Shown here in pieces: positions 1 to 6,063 of a DNA stretch of 10,022 nucleotides. Position 1 is the first letter of the stretch. Every line of letters starts with the position of its first letter. Position numbers and translations under genes: made by a program. A model generated the notes under the pieces. It saw only the letters and a program-made list of their open reading frames with translations. It was not told where the DNA came from and ran no database searches. The stretch spans positions 1 through 10,022 of the forward strand of contig JBNKKA010000156.1 in the NCBI GenBank assembly GCA_050291585.1, in the 5' to 3' direction. Source of the DNA: JASJCL01 sp050291585 (lineage in GTDB: Bacteria; Desulfobacterota; Desulfobacteria; Desulfobacterales; Desulfosarcinaceae).

Positions 1-162
1 GCTGAAGATGCGGGTGCGCGCACCACCGCTGAAAAATACCTGTTGGGCGCGTACCGGCCGGATGAGGTTCTGGGGTTCCGGTATGGGTTTATCGCAGGCC
101 GCCGCCACCAATACGATCATCAGAATACCCGGCAACGCCCCTATTTTTCTGCGCAAAGCCAT
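1..162 (-). CDS. RND-type efflux periplasmic adaptor (membrane fusion protein), N-terminus only
   Basis: The first 54 codons are visible; the rest lies beyond the left edge. The product begins MALRRKIGALPG, followed by a hydrophobic stretch ending VAAAC, so Cys23 is a likely lipobox cysteine. Asp24 follows it; in enterobacteria Asp at +2 keeps lipoproteins in the inner membrane, where RND adaptors are anchored. The segment after it (RPVRAQQVF... then RTRIFS) resembles the first beta strands of HlyD/AcrA-like adaptors ('RPV+...'), which bridge an inner-membrane pump to a TolC channel. The ATG is preceded by AGGAGGAGAGG. Only three bases separate it from the stop of the TolC-like gene, so the two are co-transcribed and probably translationally coupled. 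Family assignment rests on a short N-terminus plus context. The next gene leftward is expected to encode an RND or ABC pump. Confidence 0.72.
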   Translation of the reverse strand, partial: MALRRKIGALPGILMIVLVAAACDKPIPEPQNLIRPVRAQQVFFSGGARTRIFS

Positions 163-165
163 GAT

Positions 166-2562
166 CTACCTCTCCTCCTGCTGCTTGAAATAGGATTCCA
201 GTGCGGCTATCCAGGCCCGCCGCTCCGCCGGGGAGGCGAAAAAGGTGAACTTGCCCATGGCGCGTTCCAGCTCCATGAGGTCCAGCAGAAACTGGTAATT
301 GGCGTTGGCGGCGTTTTGCTTGGCCTGCAGATAGGTGGTTTGGGCGTCGAGCAGATCGATGAGCTGGACCGTCCCACGGCTGTAGGCGTCCGCTACCAGA
401 TCGAAATTCTTGCGTGACGCCTCGGCTGCCTGGGTGAGCAGTTCAATGGAGATATAAGCGGAGACGCTTCGATGCACCGCGTTGCGGATGCGCTGCTCCA
501 CCTGCTGCAGGGTGGCGCGGCGCTGCAGCCGAAGTGCCTTCAGGGTCTCGCGGGCTTCTCGATTTTGCGCCAGGCGACCGCCCCCCTCCCAGAGGGGCAG
601 GCTCAGGTTGAGGCTCAGATTCCAGTCGGTATCGTCGGGCGCGCCGGGCAGATCCCGATCGGCGCCGGCGCCCGCCTCGCCCAACAATTGGGTAAGTCCA
701 CCGGTGAGGGCCACATCGGGGGAGTAAAAAGAGCGCTTGGCGGCCAGCAGCAACCGCTTCTGGGCGGCGATATCCGTGTCGATCTGCAACAGCTCGGTGG
801 AGGTGCGCAGGCCCTTGTCCACCAGAAACTGCTTGAGGCGGGTCAGTCCGACCAGGTTGTCGGCATAAGGCGTTACACTGGGACTAAGGAGTAGGGAGAT
901 CTGCTCGTCGAGCCCCACATCGGCCAGCCGAAAAGGCTGTTCGAGGGGATAGGCCAGGAGACGATTGAGGGCCATCTCGGCCACTTTTCTCTGGGTGGCG
1001 GCGGCCATCAGATCGGCCCTCTCGCGGGCGATCTGACTCTCCAGGCGGTAGACTTCGGCGGAGCTGGCCGCGCCCAAGTCGCGCCGCATCTTGGCGCGCT
1101 CCAGATTGGAGCGGCTCAGCTTCAGATTGGCGGACAGAATCTCCTGCTGGGTATGGGCGATGCGTACATTGAGGTAGGCCTTGGCCGCCTCCAGGGCCAC
1201 ATCCAGGCGGGTTTTCTCCACTTCCAGACTGCGACGCAACTGGCGCATCTCTTCGACACTCAGATTGGCCCAGGCCTCGTCGGACCAGATCACCTGGGAG
1301 AGGTTGAGGGCGCCGTTGAGGGTGCGCTCCGCCGGCGCCGCCGCGCTTTCCCCCCGGTCCTCGTCGATGAGGGTGCCGACGGCCTGGGCGCTCAATTGGG
1401 GCAAGAGGCGCGCCCGCGCGCGGTCCACCACCGCCACGCCGGCGGCGTCGCTGCGGCCGCTGGCTCGCAGTTGCAGGTTGACCAAGACGGCCTCGTCCAT
1501 CACTTCCATGAGGGTCAACTCACGGGTGGTGGGGTCTGCTTCCTCATTGATCAAGGTGGCGACGGTGAGCACCTTGAAGCTGGGGTAGATACCGAGAATC
1601 CTGGCCGTCTGGATGTTGACCATCAGCTGGGCCTGACGCGAAATGGCCACCGGCAGTTCGGCGGCCGCCTCGCCGGAGAGTATTTTGCGGGCGTTGAGGG
1701 CCGTCCGCCGGGCGAGACGGTCGGGCCAGTTCGCCTTGTTCAGGCCTGCCAGGGCGCCCTTGTGCACCAGGGCGTGGCCAATATGGCTGAAAACCGGTAG
1801 ATGCCTCAGGGCCAGGGCCATCAGCAGGGCCTGGTGATCATCAAGCGACATCTCCGGGATGGGCAGCAGATAGACGGCGTCGATATCGTCCGGGATAGCT
1901 CCAAGGGTTTCGGCCACAGTTTGCTGGGCTTCAACCACCCGCATACGGGCCTTCACAAAGGGCATCTGAAATTCTAGCCCCGCCTCGATGCCGGGCAGAG
2001 CAGCGAAGAGGGAACGCCCCCCCAACAGCGCCAGGTTATCATAAGGCGCGATCTCCGCTAAGGTGGTCAGATCCTCCTCGAAGGTGTCCGGTATTTCGAT
2101 GTAGGAGAGATCCTTTATTCCGCTGACGCCCCTACGATAGGGGATCTTCTGGTAGGTGTGATCCAACACCATGGTGGCGATTAGGGGTGTGGACAAGGGG
2201 GCCAGCAGGCAGGCCTCGCGGCTGGCCAGGGGACCGAGGGCAATCACCAGATCCACCTCCCTGCGCCGGGCCACCTGATTCAATACGTCTCGTACGCCCT
2301 TGGAAGTATAATCGGCCTGCAGAATCAGGGCATCGGGAAAGCGCACACTGAAATCACTGGAGAGCAGCTGCCGAAGCTCCTGTTGAAAGATGCCCACCAG
2401 GCCCTTGGCATCCATCTCCGGCCCATCGAGGACAAAGGCGATCCGCTTCACTGGTTTAGCGGACGCCCCGCCGGGGATCAGCACGCTAACACTCATCAGA
2501 CAGGCCAGTAACAGCATCGCCCAGCACCGTGGTAAGGGAGCCATGCTTGGATCTTGGTTCAA
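166..2562 (-). CDS. TolC-family outer membrane protein with fused N-terminal ABC-type substrate-binding domain
   Basis: The product is about 798 aa from the TTG at 2562, against roughly 430-490 aa for ordinary TolC proteins. A signal peptide is visible (hydrophobic LLLACLMSVSVLIPGG, then ASA before KPVKR). Residues ~40-330 look like an ABC_sub_bind (TrpX-like, PF04392) domain: KRIAFVLDGPE, the VDLVIALGPLAS strand-loop, PLIATMVLD, GVSGIKDLSYIE, and the family's closing pattern MVNIQTARILGIYPSF. Residues ~347-790 are an outer-membrane efflux protein: LTLMEVMDEAVLVN, RARLLPQLSAQ, long coiled-coil helices, GTVQLIDLLDAQTTYLQAKQ, and LDLMELERAMG near the end. It would form the trimeric exit duct of a tripartite pump, with a periplasmic ligand-binding head. 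It is followed three bases later by an adaptor gene. An in-frame ATG at 2637 has no ribosome-binding site, and an ATG at 2544 is the other option. LLLAC could be read as a lipobox, but ASA cleavage fits better. Confidence 0.85.
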   Translation of the reverse strand: MNQDPSMAPLPRCWAMLLLACLMSVSVLIPGGASAKPVKRIAFVLDGPEMDAKGLVGIFQQELRQLLSSDFSVRFPDALILQADYTSKGVRDVLNQVARRREVDLVIALGPLASREACLLAPLSTPLIATMVLDHTYQKIPYRRGVSGIKDLSYIEIPDTFEEDLTTLAEIAPYDNLALLGGRSLFAALPGIEAGLEFQMPFVKARMRVVEAQQTVAETLGAIPDDIDAVYLLPIPEMSLDDHQALLMALALRHLPVFSHIGHALVHKGALAGLNKANWPDRLARRTALNARKILSGEAAAELPVAISRQAQLMVNIQTARILGIYPSFKVLTVATLINEEADPTTRELTLMEVMDEAVLVNLQLRASGRSDAAGVAVVDRARARLLPQLSAQAVGTLIDEDRGESAAAPAERTLNGALNLSQVIWSDEAWANLSVEEMRQLRRSLEVEKTRLDVALEAAKAYLNVRIAHTQQEILSANLKLSRSNLERAKMRRDLGAASSAEVYRLESQIARERADLMAAATQRKVAEMALNRLLAYPLEQPFRLADVGLDEQISLLLSPSVTPYADNLVGLTRLKQFLVDKGLRTSTELLQIDTDIAAQKRLLLAAKRSFYSPDVALTGGLTQLLGEAGAGADRDLPGAPDDTDWNLSLNLSLPLWEGGGRLAQNREARETLKALRLQRRATLQQVEQRIRNAVHRSVSAYISIELLTQAAEASRKNFDLVADAYSRGTVQLIDLLDAQTTYLQAKQNAANANYQFLLDLMELERAMGKFTFFASPAERRAWIAALESYFKQQEER

Positions 2563-2573
2563 GGTATCACCTC
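2560..2573 (-). promoter_or_regulatory. Ribosome-binding site that selects a TTG start
   Basis: On the minus strand GAGGTGAT (2573-2566) is followed by ACC and then TTG (2562-2560), giving seven bases between GAGG and the start codon. This places a short n-region (MNQDPSMAPLPR) ahead of the hydrophobic signal core. The ATG at 2637 would add 25 arginine-rich residues and has no purine-rich site before it. Confidence 0.6.
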
Positions 2574-2677
2574 GTGATGGGTTGGGAAGGCCCCTGCGAC
2601 GGCACGGGTATCGCAAACCGGCAGACAGACTTCGCATGTTTGCCCATTGGTGTCAAAAGGTGCTTATTTTATTCAGA

Positions 2678-2706
2678 AATATAAGATGGATCAGTCAAAA
2701 GGTCAA
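2678..2706 (-). promoter_or_regulatory. Sigma70-type promoter for the TolC-like/adaptor operon
   Basis: Reading the minus strand, TTGACC (2706-2701) is followed by exactly 17 bases and then TATATT (2683-2678). Both hexamers are close to consensus and the spacing is optimal. Transcription would start near 2671, leaving a leader of about 110 bases before the TTG at 2562. A 10-bp direct repeat, GTCAAAAGGT on the plus strand (2652-2661 and 2694-2703), places one copy over the spacer and -35 and the other just past the expected start, suggesting a regulator binding there. Confidence 0.5.
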
Positions 2707-2822
2707 ATGGATTTTCAAGCTGCGCCCACACCGACTTTGCGGATTTGGCGGGTCGAAGCAGACCCAGGCACCCCGCATTAAAAATACCAATCCATTCCCT
2801 TTGTCGCATTGATCTTATCGTT

Positions 2823-2851
2823 TTGATTTTTATTGTCTGTGATCATATGAA
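2823..2851 (+). promoter_or_regulatory. Candidate sigma70 promoter for the HdrD-like gene
   Basis: TTGATT (2823-2828), 17 bases, then TATGAA (2846-2851), in the AT-rich part of the gap. If used, transcription begins near 2858 and leaves a leader of roughly 258 bases before the ATG at 3116, longer than usual. The -10 is imperfect, and other AT-rich pairings are possible nearby. Confidence 0.3.
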
Positions 2852-3115
2852 TATAAGTTGAACCGCAACCCAAGCTGGACACCCCCATGCGTGCAACTCT
2901 CCATTGCAGAGGCTTCACCTGAGCCACACGGCACTGACTGCCCGGGTCGGCAGATCCATATATCCATCAGCGAACACCGGTGACGGGATCCTGGCTTGAT
3001 CGCCCTCCCCTACCCCATCTGGCGGGTCGAGGTGACACCCGTCTGCTCCAATGAACGCTGCCCGGACAGGTAATTCAGTGCCCGCCTTCAAACCTCATCT
3101 GGATAAGGAGCAACC

Positions 3116-4465
3116 ATGGAGAGTGCCCGTCTCGAGACGAAGCCGATTGTATTGCAACCCGGCCACCGCCCCAGTTTCATGGACAAAGTGCGCGCGATGC
3201 TACCGGAGGGTGGTAACCTGAACCTCTGCCTGACCTGCGGCGCCTGCGCGTCTGGGTGCCCGGCAACCGGCCTTGAGGGCATGGACCCGCGCAAATTCCT
3301 GCGCATGGCGGCCCTGGGCATGGACGCGGAGCTCACCAAACACCCCTGGGTATGGATGTGCTCCATGTGCACGCGCTGCACCCATGTCTGCCCCATGGGG
3401 ATCAACATCTCCGGCCTGGTCTTCGAAGCCCGCAAGCTGTGGCCCCGCGAAGAGAGACCCAAAGGCATTCTGGGGTCCTGCGACATGGCCCTGCGCAACC
3501 AGAGCTGCAGCGCCATGGGAACCCCGCCGGAAGACTTTCGCTTCGTGGTGGAGGATGTGCTCGAAGAGGTGCGCGAGACCCAACCGGGCTGGGAAGACCT
3601 CAAGGCGCCCATCGACAAAAAAGGGGCCCATTTTTTCGTCAGCCAGAACTCCCGTGAACCGGTCACCGAACCGGACGAGATGGTGCCCTTGTGGAAAATC
3701 TTCCACCTGGCCGGCATCGACTGGACCTATAGCTGCACTGGCTGGGGAGGCGAAAACTACTGCATGTTCCTGGCCGACGACGAGAACTGGAAGAAAATCG
3801 CCGCCACCACCCTTACAACAGCCGAAAACCTGGGCTGTAAAGTCTATTTGAATACCGAATGCGGTCATTCGACCTATTCGGTCTGGGCGGCCGATAAGCG
3901 CTACAAGCTTAACACACCGCTGGAGATCGCCCCCATGGTGGCCTACTACTACGAGTGGATCCGGTCGGGTAAACTCAAGGTCAGCTCGGACTGGAACCGG
4001 GACCTCAAGATCAAGTTCACCGTCCAGGATCCCTGCAACCAGATCCGCAAAAGCTACGGCGACGAACAGGCCGACAAGATGCGCTACGTGGTCAAGGCCT
4101 GTGTCGGTGAAGAGAACTTCATCGATATGACCCCCAACAAGTCCAACAACTTCTGCTGCGGCGGGGGCGGCGGCTACCTGCAGTCCGGCTATACCGAGGC
4201 CCGTCGGGAATACGGCAAGATCAAATTCAATCAGATCATCGCCACCGGCGCGGACTACTGCCTGACCCCCTGCCACAACTGCCACGCCCAGATCCACGAC
4301 CTGGCAGAGCACTTTGAGGGCCCTTATCACGTGACCCACCTGTGGACCATCATCGCCCTCGCACTGGGGATTCTGGCTGAAAACGAACGCACCTATCTTG
4401 GAGATGACCTGCAGGCCGTCTGGCTACCCGGCGAACCGGAAACTCCCAACCCTTTTTCGAGCTAG
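3116..4465 (+). CDS. HdrD/HmcF/TmcB-like (Fe-S)-binding protein with two 4Fe-4S motifs and a CCG domain
   Basis: A 449-aa protein combining an HdrC-like ferredoxin part with an HdrD-like cysteine-rich part. The first cluster motif is C38-x2-C41-x2-C44-x3-C48-P; the second is C82-x2-C85-x2-C88-x3-C92-P. The C-terminal CCG motif is complete: DPC307, C347-C348-GGGGG and TPC386-HNC389, the pattern that binds the unusual cluster of heterodisulfide reductase. The preceding CCG repeat looks degenerate (C207, C216, C241, C249). No transmembrane segment is seen, so it should be cytoplasmic and partner another electron carrier. HmcF, TmcB and DsrK of sulfate reducers share this layout, each with membrane or cytochrome partners absent here. 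AAGGAG sits correctly before the ATG. The physiological donor and acceptor cannot be read from the sequence. Confidence 0.88.
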   Translation: MESARLETKPIVLQPGHRPSFMDKVRAMLPEGGNLNLCLTCGACASGCPATGLEGMDPRKFLRMAALGMDAELTKHPWVWMCSMCTRCTHVCPMGINISGLVFEARKLWPREERPKGILGSCDMALRNQSCSAMGTPPEDFRFVVEDVLEEVRETQPGWEDLKAPIDKKGAHFFVSQNSREPVTEPDEMVPLWKIFHLAGIDWTYSCTGWGGENYCMFLADDENWKKIAATTLTTAENLGCKVYLNTECGHSTYSVWAADKRYKLNTPLEIAPMVAYYYEWIRSGKLKVSSDWNRDLKIKFTVQDPCNQIRKSYGDEQADKMRYVVKACVGEENFIDMTPNKSNNFCCGGGGGYLQSGYTEARREYGKIKFNQIIATGADYCLTPCHNCHAQIHDLAEHFEGPYHVTHLWTIIALALGILAENERTYLGDDLQAVWLPGEPETPNPFSS

Positions 4466-4484
4466 GGAGGAAAGGCAGCGGTTC

Positions 4485-4979
4485 ATGATTAAACATATAT
4501 ATCTGGATATCAGAGTCCTGAAACACATAGAAACGTTGAAACGTTCCGGCAAAAAAGCGGCTTTGGCGGCGACCCGTGCCGAGGAGATCATCGTCGGCCT
4601 TGAGACCGACGGCCGGGTGCCAGACAGCGCAGCCACCCTCACCCGGCATGGGGAGTTGCGTGTTAAAGGGGTGCGCAAATACGACCTGGGCAGCGGCTAT
4701 CGTCTGATCACCTTCCAACAGGGCCAGCGCCTGTTTCTGCTCTACGCCGGTTCCCACGACAATTGCGACCGCTGGTTGGAGAACAACCGCGAGCTGCCCC
4801 TTGTTCAAATCGAACAGCGCTGCCGCCACCGGGTCGTGGCTACCCCCTCGAGGGAGGGTAAAAAGATCCCAAGGCACCAGGCGCCAAGGCCACAAAAGGA
4901 TATAGACGATCCCCTGGTGGTCGTCAGCGAAAACGACCTGCGCCGGATCTTCTGCGGACTATCAGGGGACAGCCCCTGA
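4485..4979 (+). CDS. RelE/ParE-fold-like protein with C-terminal extension
   Basis: A 164-aa product starting MIKHIYLDIR; GGGAGGAAAGG lies upstream and overlaps the stop of the preceding gene, leaving 19 bases between the two. Residues ~10-100 resemble RelE-superfamily proteins: two N-terminal helices, then RHGELRVKGVRKYDLGSGYRLITFQQG, QRLFLLYAGSHDNCDRWL, matching the 'GYRl...ll.vg.Hd' core strands of mRNA-interferase toxins. Residues ~105-164 are an extension rich in Arg/Pro that is absent from 80-100 aa toxins. No antitoxin-like gene is adjacent; instead it sits in the same direction between two Fe-S protein genes. It may therefore be a domesticated regulator or RNA-binding protein rather than a classical toxin. 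That role is inference; the fold similarity is moderate and was judged by eye. Confidence 0.7.
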   Translation: MIKHIYLDIRVLKHIETLKRSGKKAALAATRAEEIIVGLETDGRVPDSAATLTRHGELRVKGVRKYDLGSGYRLITFQQGQRLFLLYAGSHDNCDRWLENNRELPLVQIEQRCRHRVVATPSREGKKIPRHQAPRPQKDIDDPLVVVSENDLRRIFCGLSGDSP

Positions 4980-5092
4980 GGAGCCGGCCATGGGGTTGAC
5001 GACCGTCTTCATCCTTTGGGCCGTAGAAGTTGCCAATCGGTGGCACCCCAATTTTGATAACCAACGATGACGATCAGATTAGGAGAAACGAT

Positions 5093-5404
5093 ATGTTAAG
5101 CATCACTGAAAAAGCGCAAACTGAGGTTGCTCGCTATTTTGAATCCAACCCTGTGAAGCCCATCCGGGTCTTCCTCAACAACGGTTGCTGCGGTGCGCAA
5201 CTGGCCATGGCCATCGATGAGGCTAAACCCGATGACAAGACCTTCAATGTCGCCGGGATCGACTACCTGGTCAACCAGGAGTTCTTGACCCAGGCCCAAC
5301 CCATCGAAATTGACTACGCGCCACAGGGGTTCAAGATCACCTCATCTCTGGAACTCGGCGAAGATTGCGGCGGTTGCGGCTCCACAGGCAACTGCTGCGG
5401 TTGA
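5093..5404 (+). CDS. IscA/HesB-like Fe-S protein, Cys form of the HesB-like selenoprotein type
   Basis: A 103-aa protein starting at an ATG with AGGAG seven bases upstream; an in-frame upstream ATG at 5030 lacks a ribosome-binding site. It opens with LSITEKAQTEVARYF, typical of the HesB/IscA fold, then RVFLNNGCCGAQLAMAIDEAKPDD, FNVAGIDYLVNQEF, and a Gly/Cys tail with C92, C95, C101 and C102. This type is found in delta-proteobacteria, and some members carry selenocysteine in the NNG-x-CG loop. Here both loop positions are Cys (C32-C33, TGC TGC), so no Sec recoding is needed. Classical A-type carriers place their cysteines differently (one mid-chain and a CxC tail), so its job may be redox or Fe-S binding rather than scaffolding. 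It follows the RelE-like gene by 113 bases. Confidence 0.82.
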   Translation: MLSITEKAQTEVARYFESNPVKPIRVFLNNGCCGAQLAMAIDEAKPDDKTFNVAGIDYLVNQEFLTQAQPIEIDYAPQGFKITSSLELGEDCGGCGSTGNCCG

Positions 5405-5417
5405 TCCTTTTTAAACT

Positions 5418-5851
5418 ATGGTATTCGCCGGCCGGGTCTTGGGACTGGCGAAAAAACTGCGCAACGCCGGAAGGATGGTGTCCTTCCGGCCCCTGTGCTT
5501 TACCCGCTATGTGCTGGTTACCCCCATCGGTTCTGGCTGGTCCGCAGCTTCTTCGTGTTCACCATCTTGGGGTCGGGCCTGCTGCTGGCCAACGCCTGGT
5601 GCCGCTATGCCTGTCCCACCGGAGGCCTGTTGGAGCTGGCGAAGCGCTTCTCGCTGTGGCGCGTGGTCAAGACGACAGCCTGCAAGTACTGCGATAAATG
5701 CCGCGCCGTCTGTGAGATGGACACCCGCCCGCAGGAAGCGAACGGCACCAACTGCTGCGACTGCCTCGCCGTCTGCCCCCGGGACGCCATCCGGACGGGG
5801 CGCGCGCTTAGCGGGCCGTCGAATGAGCCGACGCATTATCCCCCAACTTGA
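5418..5851 (+). pseudogene. Frameshifted, apparently N-truncated NapH-like 4Fe-4S membrane ferredoxin
   Basis: From 5531 on, one frame reads FWLVRSFFVFTILGSGLLL (a membrane segment), then NAWCRYACPTGG, a full C-x2-C-x2-C-x3-C motif (ACKYCDKCRAVC), and NCCDCLAVCPRDAI, a typical NapH/Fer4_5 layout. Its hydrophobic start continues in another frame upstream: RPLCFTRYVLVTPIG, from an ATG at 5418. Adding one T in GGTTC (5529-5533) would join the two as PIG-FWLVRS, so a single-base deletion is likely. Other signs of decay: the first Cys expected in the last motif appears as Gly (GTNCCDC); the earlier membrane helices of NapH-like proteins are absent; and there is no ribosome-binding site before 5418. 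It lies 13 bases after the HesB-like stop. Alternative: a short functional protein starting with GTG at 5495. Confidence 0.6.
5466..5490 (+). other. Perfect 10-bp inverted repeat downstream of the HesB-like gene
   Basis: GCCGGAAGGA, a five-base loop (TGGTG), then TCCTTCCGGC. The stem lies about 60 bases after the HesB-like stop, inside the remnant ferredoxin frame. No T-run follows (CCCTGTGCTTT), so it is not a textbook intrinsic terminator. It may stabilise the upstream mRNA end or be a by-product of coding. Confidence 0.45.
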
Positions 5852-6063
5852 CAAACACTGAGCTTCAGGATACCCAAGTTTTCATAGAAACACTGCTCTC
5901 CTGCCGACGACCTTCCAAGATACTTGCTCATGCCGGGCGATTGCGCTCCTGGTATTTTAGATAGATCGATGGGGGCTATATTGCCCCACACCTTGCCACC
6001 AATTAACAAATCTTCAATTTCCATACAAAAGCATTGGCATTGTAGCGACGGAAAGGAGACTGA
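5852..6063. other. Gap before the acyl-CoA dehydrogenase, with a possible minus-strand gene remnant
   Basis: This 212-base stretch is less GC-rich than its flanks. A minus-strand frame of 62 codons (6024 down to 5836, beginning MEIEDLLIGGKVWG and ending in TAA) spans nearly all of it without being a shadow of a plus-strand gene. It has no ribosome-binding site and no family I recognise. A perfect TTGACA (5848-5853) points into the gap on the plus strand, but the hexamer 17 bases on (TACCCA) is a poor -10. The ribosome-binding site for the next gene (GGAAAGGAG) is at its end. Confidence 0.3.

Larger units (their letters stand above)
2638..3115. other. Divergent intergenic region (478 bases), no gene seen
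   Basis: This gap separates the minus-strand efflux operon from the plus-strand redox genes. The AT-rich half (2640-2860) holds both promoter candidates. The GC-rich half (2860-3115) would be a long leader for the gene at 3116. It holds small inverted repeats, for example CTGCC/GGCAG at 2938-2953 and the palindrome CACCGGTG near 2976. TGGCGGGTCGA occurs twice (near 2747 and 3020), each copy inside a short hairpin (GGGTC/GACCC and CGGGT/ACCCG). No open frame here looks coding, and no known riboswitch was recognised. Confidence 0.55.

Noticed and set aside
1153..1800. 215-codon plus-strand open frame within the efflux gene
   Set aside because: Antisense shadow of the TolC fusion; no ribosome-binding site, and the His/Gly-rich composition is typical of reverse-frame reading.
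2390..2812. 140-codon plus-strand frame crossing the efflux gene start and its promoter
   Set aside because: It overlaps the signal peptide coding region and the promoter, has no ribosome-binding site and no motif.
3200..4339. 379-codon minus-strand open frame opposite the HdrD-like gene
   Set aside because: The plus-strand protein has every diagnostic Fe-S motif; the reverse frame is Val/Ala/Gly-rich with no recognisable domain.
5183..5194. In-frame TGA selenocysteine codon in the HesB-like loop
   Set aside because: Both loop codons are TGC, so the protein is a plain Cys form.
5466..5490. Intrinsic terminator after the HesB-like gene
   Set aside because: The stem is perfect, but no T-run follows on either strand, so it is kept only as an inverted repeat.
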